Part shown: positions 8,341-16,488 of the stretch, one piece after another
Position numbering within the stretch: the stretch's first letter is position 1
How the letters are laid out: every line of letters begins with the position of its first letter
Source of the DNA: Paenibacillus brasilensis
GTDB lineage: Bacteria; Bacillota; Bacilli; Paenibacillales; Paenibacillaceae
Length of the DNA stretch: 64,000 nt
Direction: 5' to 3'
Assembly (NCBI RefSeq): GCF_009363115.1
Contig: NZ_CP045298.1
Coordinates: 4,399,501 to 4,463,500 of the forward strand
Notes under the pieces: generated by a model
Databases searched by the model: none
Seen by the model: only the letters and a program-made list of their open reading frames with translations
What the model was told of the DNA's origin: nothing
Made by a program: the position numbers and the translations under genes

Positions 8341-8610
8341 ATGACTTCGGAGTTTATTATTTCCCTGGCTGGACAAGCGGTGTACATTGTACTCAAGGTG
8401 AGCGCTCCGATGCTGATTTTGGGGCTAGTCGTGGGTTTGATTATCAGCATTTTTCAGGCGACAACCCAAATTCAGGAGCAGACACTGGCCTTTGTTCCGA
8501 AGATTGTCGCCGTATTGCTGGCGTTGCTTTTGTTCGGACCCTGGATATTGACCACATTAGTGGACTTTACGTATAACATTCTGGACAATTTGTACAAATA
8601 TATAGGTTAG
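8341..8610 (+). CDS. fliQ: Flagellar type III export gate protein FliQ
   Basis: This small, two-helix export-gate subunit has 89 residues, the standard length. The diagnostic stretch is LGLVVGLIISIFQATTQIQE followed by QTLAFVPKIVAVLLALLLFG. It forms the gate complex with FliP and FliR. AAGGAGG lies just upstream of the ATG at 8341. Confidence 0.95.
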   Translation: MTSEFIISLAGQAVYIVLKVSAPMLILGLVVGLIISIFQATTQIQEQTLAFVPKIVAVLLALLLFGPWILTTLVDFTYNILDNLYKYIG

Positions 8611-8620
8611 GCTGAAAGCT

Positions 8621-9406
8621 ATGAACATAGTGTTACAGAGTTTTCCTGTTTTTTTGCTGATTTTTTGTCGGATTGCCTCGTTTTTTGTAGTAGCGCCTAT
8701 CTTTTCAACCCGAGGAGTACCTAATATCTTTAAAGTTGGAATTTCAGGCTTTTTGGCTTTGATTGTGTATCTTACCTACGGTACACATCAACAGGTACCG
8801 ACCGATGTAGCGTATGTACTGTTAGTAGGTCGTGAAGTGCTGATTGGGTTGCTGTTGGGGTTTACTGCATATTTGTTCATAACAGCGATCCAGACCGCAG
8901 GTTCATTTATTGATCTACAGGTGGGTTTCGGGATGGCCAGCGTGTTTGATCCCATGACAGGGGCTTCAACGCCTTTAACGGGGAATTTCAAGTTTGCCAT
9001 CGCTGTATTGTTCTTTTTAAGTATAAATGGGCACCATCATCTGTTAAATGCAATCTTATATAGCTATGATTGGGTACCGCTGACAAATGATTTTTTTGTG
9101 AAGCTGTATGGTGGCAGTGTAACAGAATTCCTGGTACGTTCCTTTGCGGAATCATTTTTGCTAGCCTTCCAAATTGCTGCCCCCATTGTAGTAGCGACCT
9201 TTCTAACGGATGTGGGACTCGGCTTTTTAGCAAAAACAGCCCCTCAGTTTAACATTTTCGTCATTGGTGTACCGCTTAAAATTATTGTGGGGTTGTTCAT
9301 GTTATTGCTTCTCATGCCAAGTTTTGCTTTTATTTTCGAAAAATTGTTTTCTGTGATGTTCGAATCCATGCGCAACTTGTTGGATATTATGGGCAACCGT
9401 CCTTAA
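8621..9406 (+). CDS. fliR: Flagellar type III export gate protein FliR
   Basis: The 261-residue polytopic membrane protein is rich in Phe and Leu. FliR signatures are visible: FCRIASFFVVAPIFSTRGVP near the start, LLLGFTAYLFITAIQTAGSF and DLQVGFGMASVFDPMTGAST in the middle, and IAAPIVVATFLTDVGLGFLA with KTAPQFNIFVIGVPLKI near the end. It caps the FliP/FliQ gate helix. The gene starts ten bases after fliQ, and flhB follows within about 25 bases. Confidence 0.95.
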   Translation: MNIVLQSFPVFLLIFCRIASFFVVAPIFSTRGVPNIFKVGISGFLALIVYLTYGTHQQVPTDVAYVLLVGREVLIGLLLGFTAYLFITAIQTAGSFIDLQVGFGMASVFDPMTGASTPLTGNFKFAIAVLFFLSINGHHHLLNAILYSYDWVPLTNDFFVKLYGGSVTEFLVRSFAESFLLAFQIAAPIVVATFLTDVGLGFLAKTAPQFNIFVIGVPLKIIVGLFMLLLLMPSFAFIFEKLFSVMFESMRNLLDIMGNRP

Positions 9407-9429
9407 TATCTGGTTTGGAGGAACGTAGT

Positions 9430-10518
9430 TTGTCATTTAAATATGCTATGAACCTGCAGCTGTTCTCAGGGGAAAAAACGGAAAAAGCTACACCCAAAAA
9501 GAAGCAAGATGCAAGACAGAAAGGCCAGGTTGCCAAAAGCATGGAGTTGCCCGCCTCTGGCGTCCTGCTGATTACGTTTCTTTGCCTTATGATTTTTGGC
9601 GGGTATTTTAAGGATCATGCGGTCCGCTTGTTTCGGGATATATTTATGAATCGCCTCACTATGGAGGTAACGCCAAACACAACGCTGCTGATGATGGGTG
9701 AGTATGGCGTGCAAATCATCATTATGCTGGCACCAATTTTTATTGGGGCGATTGTCATCGGGATAGCGGCGAATTACATGCAGATCGGTTTTTTATTAAC
9801 CGGAGAGGGCATCACGCCCAAGTTTAGCAAGATTGATCCGATTAAAGGCTTCAAAAACATTTTTTCCATGAGATCATTGGTTGAATTCCTTAAATCTGTT
9901 CTAAAGATGACCGTCATTGGTTATCTGGTGTACAGCGTACTTTGGAAAACAAAGGCCGATCTCCCCAAGCTGGCTGAAATGTCAGGCGATCAAATGTTGA
10001 GTTTTACAGCTTCACTAACGATGGAACTGGGGCTCAAAATTGGTGTGGTGCTGTTCATTTTAGCGGTATTGGATTATATGTATCAACGCTTTGAACATGA
10101 GAAAAATCTGAGGATGTCCAAACAGGACATCAAGGATGAGTACAAGAAGATGGAGGGTGACCCGCTGATCAAAGGGAAAATCCGCGAACGGCAGCGCCGT
10201 ATGGCCATGCAGCGTATGATGCAGGAGGTTCCCAATGCAGATGTCATCATCACCAACCCTACGCACTTTGCTGTGGCTTTGAAATATGACGGTTCGGAGA
10301 TGGAAGCCCCTCAGATTATTGCGAAAGGGCAAGATTACGTAGCACTCCGAATTAAGGAAATTGCCAAGCAAAACGGCGTTATAACGATGGAAAACAAGCC
10401 GCTGGCGCGGGCGCTGTTTCAAAGGGCTGAAATCGGAGATGCGATACCAGCTGATCTGTTTCAGGCCGTTGCCGAAGTGCTGGCGTATGTATATAAATTA
10501 AAAGGAAAAGTGAAATAA
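9430..10518 (+). CDS. flhB: Flagellar export switch protein FlhB
   Basis: FlhB is the substrate-specificity switch of the flagellar export gate. The protein carries GEKTEKATPKKKQDARQKGQ at the N-terminus, four membrane segments, and a cytoplasmic domain with the autocleavage site in ADVIITNPTHFAVALKYDG (cleavage within NPTH). The longest frame starts at TTG 9415. I prefer TTG at 9430 because GGAGGA (9417-9422) is then seven bases upstream and the start aligns with B. subtilis FlhB; ATG at 9448 is possible too. The resulting length is 362 residues, normal for the family. Confidence 0.94.
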   Translation: MSFKYAMNLQLFSGEKTEKATPKKKQDARQKGQVAKSMELPASGVLLITFLCLMIFGGYFKDHAVRLFRDIFMNRLTMEVTPNTTLLMMGEYGVQIIIMLAPIFIGAIVIGIAANYMQIGFLLTGEGITPKFSKIDPIKGFKNIFSMRSLVEFLKSVLKMTVIGYLVYSVLWKTKADLPKLAEMSGDQMLSFTASLTMELGLKIGVVLFILAVLDYMYQRFEHEKNLRMSKQDIKDEYKKMEGDPLIKGKIRERQRRMAMQRMMQEVPNADVIITNPTHFAVALKYDGSEMEAPQIIAKGQDYVALRIKEIAKQNGVITMENKPLARALFQRAEIGDAIPADLFQAVAEVLAYVYKLKGKVK

Positions 10519-10541
10519 AGGGATCGGAGGCCTAGAGACCC

Positions 10542-12575
10542 GTGAAAATAAAAGAAATAACTGTCCTTGCAGGCGTCATCGGCATCGTTCTTATGATGAT
10601 TCTCCCGATCCCTTCATGGCTGCTCGATATTTTACTCGTCATCAATATATCAATTGCTTTGATGATTCTACTTGTTTCTATGAACACGAAGGAAGCTTTG
10701 CAATTCTCTATTTTTCCTTCATTGCTGCTTATCACCACGTTATTTCGTTTGGCGCTTAATATTTCCACGACCAAGCTCATTTTAGGTGAGGGACATGCAG
10801 GGGAGGTCGTGGCTACGTTCGGTAGCTGGATTGCAGGGGGACAAATTGCGGTCGGTTTTGTAGTCTTCCTGATTCTGGTGGTTGTGCAGTTTATCGTTAT
10901 CACCAAGGGGTCTGAGCGGGTTGCTGAGGTAGGCGCACGGTTTACATTGGATGCGATGCCGGGTAAACAAATGAGTATTGATGCTGATCTGAATGCAGGT
11001 CTGATCAATGAGCAGCAAGCCCGTGAACGACGCAGTAAAATCGAACGTGAAGCGGATTTTTACGGAGCGATGGACGGTGCGAGTAAATTCGTTAAAGGTG
11101 ACGCTATCGCCAGTATTATCATTTTGATCATTAACCTGGTCGGCGGCTTTATTATCGGTATGGCCGTTCAGGGAAAAGGATTTCAAGAGGCACTGTCGAC
11201 TTATTCTGTTCTTACCATCGGTGACGGACTGGTTAGTCAGATTCCTGCACTCCTCATATCCACAGCGTCAGGCTTGATAGTTACGCGAGCTACGTCGGAT
11301 GGAAACTTGGCAGAGGATTTAACCGGGCAGCTCTTTTCATATCCAAAGCTGATCTACATTGTAGCTGCTACGATTGCATTATTGGGCTTTTTCACGCCAA
11401 TTCATATTATTACAACCCTCCCATTGGCCGTTCTGCTATTTTTCGCGGCCCGCAGGATGCAGGGCAATATGGAACGCAAGCAAATAGCGGATGAACAACT
11501 GGAAGAGGAGCAACAAATTGAAGAGGTACGTAGTCCGGAAAGTGTCATTAATTTGCTTCAAGTTGATCCGATTGAATTTGAGTTCGGGTACGGGCTGATT
11601 CCGCTGGCTGATACACAGCAGGGTGGGGATTTACTGGATCGGATTATCATGATCCGCCGTCAATGCGCCCTGGAGCTGGGTTTGGTTGTACCGGTCATTC
11701 GTATACGGGATAATATTCAGCTCAAGCCGAACGAATATGTAATTAAAATTAAAGGCAATACGGTAGGCGGCGGAGAACTGCTGCTGAATCATTATCTGGC
11801 TATGAGCCCGGGATATGACGACGATTCCATTACTGGTATTGAAACCACGGAGCCGGCCTTTGGATTGCCTGCGCTCTGGATTGATGAGAATACCAAGGAT
11901 GTTGCGGAGCTATCAGGCTATACCGTTGTTGACCCACCTTCAGTCGTAGCTACTCATCTAACGGAAACGATCAAGAAACATGCTCATGAGTTGCTTGGCA
12001 GACAGGAAACACGGTCGTTGGTCGACAATCTCAAGGAAAATTATCCAGTGCTGGTGGACGACCTTATTCCTTCCGTGCTGGCAATTGGAGATGTACAAAA
12101 AGTATTGGCTAAGTTATTGAAGGAAAAAATCTCCATACGCGATATGGTGACTATTTTCGAAACGCTGGCTGATTACGGTACTTATACAAAGGATCCCGAT
12201 GTGTTGACTGAATATGTACGTCAGGCGTTGTCTCGTCAGATTACACAGCAGTTTGCTCAGCAAGGTGAGACGCTGCGTGTCATTACCGTAGGACCGGGAC
12301 TGGAGAAGAAAATTGCCGAAAGTGTGCAACAGTCTGAGCAAGGAAGCTATTTGGCCCTTGATCCGGTGTCCACGCAAAACGTGTACCAGAAGATGATGGA
12401 GCAAATCAATCGTCTCATTCAATCAGGACAGCAGCCGATCGTATTAACGTCACCAACAATCCGCATGTATTTGCGGCAAGTGATGGAACGGACAATGCAG
12501 GATGTCCCGGTGCTGTCGTATAGTGAGCTGGAACCGAACGTTGAAATTCAAAGTGTCGGGGTGGTGAACTTATGA
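10542..12575 (+). CDS. flhA: Flagellar type III export gate protein FlhA
   Basis: FlhA is the large export-gate ring subunit that docks chaperone-substrate complexes. The 677-residue length is standard. The N-terminal half has eight or so hydrophobic helices with the FHIPEP-type cytoplasmic loop, including RFTLDAMPGKQMSIDADLNA and READFYGAMDGASKFVKGDA. The C-terminal half is the soluble docking domain (LPALWIDENTKDVAELSGYT, then a stretch with PSVLAIGDVQKVLAKLLKE). The start is GTG behind GGAGG. The stop overlaps the flhF ATG by four bases. Confidence 0.96.
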   Translation: MKIKEITVLAGVIGIVLMMILPIPSWLLDILLVINISIALMILLVSMNTKEALQFSIFPSLLLITTLFRLALNISTTKLILGEGHAGEVVATFGSWIAGGQIAVGFVVFLILVVVQFIVITKGSERVAEVGARFTLDAMPGKQMSIDADLNAGLINEQQARERRSKIEREADFYGAMDGASKFVKGDAIASIIILIINLVGGFIIGMAVQGKGFQEALSTYSVLTIGDGLVSQIPALLISTASGLIVTRATSDGNLAEDLTGQLFSYPKLIYIVAATIALLGFFTPIHIITTLPLAVLLFFAARRMQGNMERKQIADEQLEEEQQIEEVRSPESVINLLQVDPIEFEFGYGLIPLADTQQGGDLLDRIIMIRRQCALELGLVVPVIRIRDNIQLKPNEYVIKIKGNTVGGGELLLNHYLAMSPGYDDDSITGIETTEPAFGLPALWIDENTKDVAELSGYTVVDPPSVVATHLTETIKKHAHELLGRQETRSLVDNLKENYPVLVDDLIPSVLAIGDVQKVLAKLLKEKISIRDMVTIFETLADYGTYTKDPDVLTEYVRQALSRQITQQFAQQGETLRVITVGPGLEKKIAESVQQSEQGSYLALDPVSTQNVYQKMMEQINRLIQSGQQPIVLTSPTIRMYLRQVMERTMQDVPVLSYSELEPNVEIQSVGVVNL

Positions 12576-14002
12576 GAGTGAAACGATATGTAGTGGATAC
12601 CATGCCGGAAGCCATGCTGCAAATCAGAGGTGACTTAGGAACCGATGCCGTCATTTTAAGCACGAAGGAAGTCAAGGTCGGCGGCTTTATGGGGATGTTC
12701 AGCAAAAAGAAAATCGAAGTGGTCGCTGCGGTAGAGGAGAAGCAGTCTCAAAAGCCTCAGCGGATGGGAACACCACGACAACGGCCCCTTTCTATAATGA
12801 AGGAACCTGAGCAGCCGGAGGTGCCGTCCACGCCTGTGGTTCCCAGACAAACCGCTCCAGAAGCTTACCGACGGGTTACGCAGATGACGGCCAGTCCCAG
12901 AGAGGGAATGGGTGATTTAACAGCTGGTTCGGAGCAAACAGCATCAGACAAAGACCATTCATCAACCGTGTCTGATTATAATCAGGAAACAACTGCTCAG
13001 CTCCTTAAAAAGGAAGCCTCGCTTTCGAACATGGAAACGACCAGTGAGCTATTGAAGCAACCAATCGAAACAAGGCTTCCAGACAAGAACGGAGCAGCGG
13101 AAAATCAGGCTTTGCTCAATGAATTACGGGAAATGAAAGCTATGATGACTCGCTTTTCCCGCAACTCTTCGCTGGAAAGTACTTGGCCGGAGCCATTGCA
13201 AGAGATTTGTGAGCGATTGTTGGAACAGGAAGTGGAACGTGATCTGCTAGAGTATTGGGTCGAACGAGTATATGAGCGTCGTAGTGAGCACCCTTTTGCT
13301 CCGGAGTCTTTTGATTGGGAACAAGCCCTTCGTGAAGAAGTGACCGAATTTATTCAGACCAGACTGGACAAGGGCATCTCAAAAGATACCAAAATTGTGT
13401 ATGTGGCGGGCCCTACGGGGGTGGGAAAAACAACGACCATTGCCAAGCTGGCGGCGGAGCAGTTGTTTAAGCATCATCGCAAGGTTGGATTTATTACCTC
13501 TGACACATATCGTATTTCAGCCGTCGAGCAACTGCGTACATATGCTACGATTTTGAATGTACCGCTTGAGGTTGTGCAATCTCCCGGGGATGTTCACAGA
13601 GCCATTCAGCGTCTGGAGCATTGTGACCTGATCCTTATGGATACTGCAGGACGAAACTATCGTAATGAATTGCTTGTTTCAGAACTGCAAAGTCTGCTTT
13701 CACCTATTAAGGAAAGTGAGACGTATCTGGTGCTCAGTCTGACGTCCAAAAGCAAGGACATGCTCAATATTACCAGTCATTTCAGTAAATTCGGTCTTGG
13801 TAAAGTAGTATTTACGAAGATGGATGAGACAGGTAGCTGTGGTGGAGTGTTTAATCTATTGCATCATTTTCCGATGCAACTGGCCTATATCACTAACGGT
13901 CAAAATGTTCCTGACGATCTTCTTCATCCAGATACAGAAATGGTGACAAGTATGCTGCTCGGAGCCAAAGCATCATCAGGAGATAACGGAGATTCTGTAT
14001 GA
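12572..14002 (+). CDS. flhF: SRP-type GTPase FlhF, flagellar placement
   Basis: FlhF is the SRP-GTPase paralogue that helps set the number and position of flagella together with FlhG. The first ~50 residues form the basic B region (MRVKRYVVDTMPEAMLQI). About 200 residues of variable Pro/Gln/Ser-rich linker follow, then a helical N domain. The G domain starts near residue 279 with the P-loop GPTGVGKTTTIAKLA, then FITSDTYRISAVEQL, LILMDTAGRN and VVFTKMDETGSCGG. The 476-residue protein is longer than B. subtilis FlhF (about 366) because of the linker. Both ends overlap neighbours by four bases (flhA and flhG). Confidence 0.94.
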   Translation: MRVKRYVVDTMPEAMLQIRGDLGTDAVILSTKEVKVGGFMGMFSKKKIEVVAAVEEKQSQKPQRMGTPRQRPLSIMKEPEQPEVPSTPVVPRQTAPEAYRRVTQMTASPREGMGDLTAGSEQTASDKDHSSTVSDYNQETTAQLLKKEASLSNMETTSELLKQPIETRLPDKNGAAENQALLNELREMKAMMTRFSRNSSLESTWPEPLQEICERLLEQEVERDLLEYWVERVYERRSEHPFAPESFDWEQALREEVTEFIQTRLDKGISKDTKIVYVAGPTGVGKTTTIAKLAAEQLFKHHRKVGFITSDTYRISAVEQLRTYATILNVPLEVVQSPGDVHRAIQRLEHCDLILMDTAGRNYRNELLVSELQSLLSPIKESETYLVLSLTSKSKDMLNITSHFSKFGLGKVVFTKMDETGSCGGVFNLLHHFPMQLAYITNGQNVPDDLLHPDTEMVTSMLLGAKASSGDNGDSV

Positions 14003-14886
14003 GTGACCAAGCCCAATCACTTAGACAAATGGTTTCGGCCTTGGATAAATACCGATTGCCCCCACGTGATCGCCAAGCGAAAATTGTAACGGTTACCAGC
14101 GGTAAAGGCGGGGTAGGAAAATCCAATTTCACGCTCAACTTTGCTCTGGCTTTGCAATCCCTTGGTCGAAGAGTACTTGTATTTGACGCTGATATTGGTA
14201 TGGCCAACATTGATGTGCTGATGGGGGCTAACTCACAATACAATCTTCTTCACCTGCTGAAACGTGAAAAATCAATTGATGAAATTATTCAAACGGGTGT
14301 AGGTGGTCTGCCTTATATTGCCGGAGGATCGGGCTTGAGCGAGCTGTTTTCGCTATCAGATGATGACCTGAATTATTTTGCCGATGAAGTGGAGAAAATG
14401 GCGGCAAATTTGGATTATATTTTGTTTGACACCGGTGCGGGTTTGTCCAAAGAAAACCTTAGATTTATCACTTCAGCTGACGAATGTATAGTTGTAACCA
14501 CACCGGAATCGACCTCCTTAACAGATGCCTATGCGCTAATCAAAGTCGTGAGCGGGTTGCAAAGGGATACGGTATTCAAAATTATAGTCAATCGTGCCGA
14601 TAACGATAATGAGGCCCGTCAAGTTGCCGATAAGATTGCACTTGTAGCGAGACGCTTTTTGAAGATCGACATCCCGTTGCTTGGACATATCAGTGATGAT
14701 ACTCATGTCATGCAGGCAGTCAAAAGGCAAGTCCCTTTTTGGGTTGCCTTTCCGGGATGTGCGGCTTCCAGGGATGTACTGAATCTGGCGCATCGTTTTG
14801 CAGCAATGCCGCAGGCTCCGCAATCTGGTACATTGAGCGGAATTAAAGGTTTTATGCAAAAATGGCTGCGACGTTCTGTCCATTGA
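13999..14886 (+). CDS. flhG: MinD-like ATPase FlhG (YlxH)
   Basis: FlhG is a MinD/ParA-type ATPase that partners FlhF and loads FliM/FliY in Bacillus. The 295-residue protein begins with the FlhG N-terminal helix carrying the FlhF-activating motif DQAQSLRQMVSALDKY. The deviant Walker A is TSGKGGVGKSNFTLN, followed by LVFDADIGMANIDVLMG and the switch region ILFDTGAGLS. The amphipathic C-terminal helix expected for membrane targeting fits GIKGFMQKWLRRSV. It overlaps flhF by four bases. Confidence 0.94.
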   Translation: MSDQAQSLRQMVSALDKYRLPPRDRQAKIVTVTSGKGGVGKSNFTLNFALALQSLGRRVLVFDADIGMANIDVLMGANSQYNLLHLLKREKSIDEIIQTGVGGLPYIAGGSGLSELFSLSDDDLNYFADEVEKMAANLDYILFDTGAGLSKENLRFITSADECIVVTTPESTSLTDAYALIKVVSGLQRDTVFKIIVNRADNDNEARQVADKIALVARRFLKIDIPLLGHISDDTHVMQAVKRQVPFWVAFPGCAASRDVLNLAHRFAAMPQAPQSGTLSGIKGFMQKWLRRSVH

Positions 14887-14916
14887 TTTTGATGAGAGGA
14901 AACAGAGGTGTTTAAC

Positions 14917-16455
14917 ATGTGTGCTTACCGGGTGCTGGTTGTAGATGATTCGGCCTTTATGCGCAAAATTATTTCAGATTTAATTGTAAGGGATGAGTCG
15001 TTCAACATCGTAGGTACAGCCGCCAACGGCAAAGAGGCTGTAGAGAAAGTAAAGGAGTTGCAGCCGGATCTGGTTACCCTGGATGTTGAAATGCCTGAAA
15101 TGAATGGGCTTGAAGCGTTGCCGCTGATTATGGCTGCCCATCCGTTGCCTGTCATTATGCTGTCTGGTATTAATGAGCAAGGCATGAAGGAGACCATCAT
15201 GGCTCTGGAGGCAGGAGCTTTCGATTTTATAAGAAAGCCATCCATATCTCATGCGCAAGACATTGGGCAGGTAAGCAAGGCGCTGCTAGAGCAGATGCAT
15301 ACGGCTATGCAAGCAGTACGCAGCCGTTTGGAGCGTGAGGAAGCGAATGGGCGCAAAGCTGCGTTGGAGCAAGTGGAAAAAACGCCACTGGAAAAACCTT
15401 TAGAAGGACAGGCTGTGACTGAGAAACAAGTGGAAAGTAAAGCGCCGGCTGACAAGGCATCTATAACTCCGCTTGCTTCTCCGCCTGCTCGATCAGTACA
15501 GCCTAAGCTAGATGCTGGCAAGCTTGTTCAGGCCAATCCCAAGCCGGAAACGCAACGGCAGCAGTCAGTGCCATCTATGGCGGTCGGTCGCAAAGACCCA
15601 TCAGCGGTTCAGCCAAGCAAGCCAGTGAAAGCACCTGCTGTGCAGCCGAAGCGGGAACCATCCAAGGATACGGGACGAAAGCAAGGCCAACTGAATATTT
15701 CCGATACGGCTGCTGCCAAATCGCTGCAGAATACGGATAAGGCAGGGCTGGTTAAGCCGGAGCATCGGAAGACCGTAACTTCATCCACTCCTACGGCGAC
15801 AACTCCTCCAGTAACGGCATCTGCAGCTCCATCTGCCCCCAAGGAGCCGTCTTTTAAAAAAGGTGTGCATACGTCCAACTTTCGCAAGCTGGTGGCGGTT
15901 GGATGCTCTACAGGCGGCCCGAGGGCGCTGAAGACGTTGCTGGAGCGCATTCCTGGGGATTTTCCCGCCCCTATCGTCATCGTTCAACATATGCCGCCAA
16001 ACTTTACTCGCTCGCTGGCGCAACGTCTAAATACGTTGAGTCCTCTTCGAGTGGTGGAGGCAGAGCAGGGAATGACGCTTGAGACCGGTACCGCCTATAT
16101 CGCTCCAGGAGGTTATCAGTTAAGAATTGTGTCAGGAGCGGGCGGTAAATACACCGTATCACTGAAGATGGAAGAAGCTCGTAATGGCCACCGTCCGTCT
16201 GTAGATACGATGTTCGAATCTTTGCTCTCGTTAACCTCGCTGGAACGGCATCTAGTGTTGTTAACCGGTATGGGAAGCGACGGAGCCAAAATGATGAAAA
16301 AGCTGTATGATGCAGGGGTGCAGTCCACATTTGCTGAAAATGAGGAAACTTGTGTAGTGTATGGAATGCCCCGCTCAGCGGTGGAGTTAAAATGTGTGCG
16401 TCACCTTCTGCCTATGCAGGAGATCGCCCCCAAGCTTGTACAAGTTGTGAAATAA
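14917..16455 (+). CDS. cheB: Chemotaxis protein-glutamate methylesterase/deamidase CheB
   Basis: CheB removes methyl groups from, and deamidates, chemoreceptors. The N-terminal receiver domain has VLVVDDSAFMRKIISDL and phospho-acceptor D56 (VTLDVEMPEMNG). The C-terminal esterase domain has the catalytic Ser in VGCSTGGPRALKTLL (near residue 329), His in VIVQHMPPNFTRSLAQRL and Asp in LLTGMGSDGAKMM. Between them lie about 170 residues rich in Lys, Pro, Ala, Gln and Ser, making the protein ~510 residues against ~350 for most CheBs. I chose ATG 14917 (AGAGGTG just upstream); GTG 14908 in the same frame is possible. Confidence 0.93.
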   Translation: MCAYRVLVVDDSAFMRKIISDLIVRDESFNIVGTAANGKEAVEKVKELQPDLVTLDVEMPEMNGLEALPLIMAAHPLPVIMLSGINEQGMKETIMALEAGAFDFIRKPSISHAQDIGQVSKALLEQMHTAMQAVRSRLEREEANGRKAALEQVEKTPLEKPLEGQAVTEKQVESKAPADKASITPLASPPARSVQPKLDAGKLVQANPKPETQRQQSVPSMAVGRKDPSAVQPSKPVKAPAVQPKREPSKDTGRKQGQLNISDTAAAKSLQNTDKAGLVKPEHRKTVTSSTPTATTPPVTASAAPSAPKEPSFKKGVHTSNFRKLVAVGCSTGGPRALKTLLERIPGDFPAPIVIVQHMPPNFTRSLAQRLNTLSPLRVVEAEQGMTLETGTAYIAPGGYQLRIVSGAGGKYTVSLKMEEARNGHRPSVDTMFESLLSLTSLERHLVLLTGMGSDGAKMMKKLYDAGVQSTFAENEETCVVYGMPRSAVELKCVRHLLPMQEIAPKLVQVVK

Positions 16456-16488
16456 TCGGAGTGTAACTCATGGAGGAGGTGTCTCACA

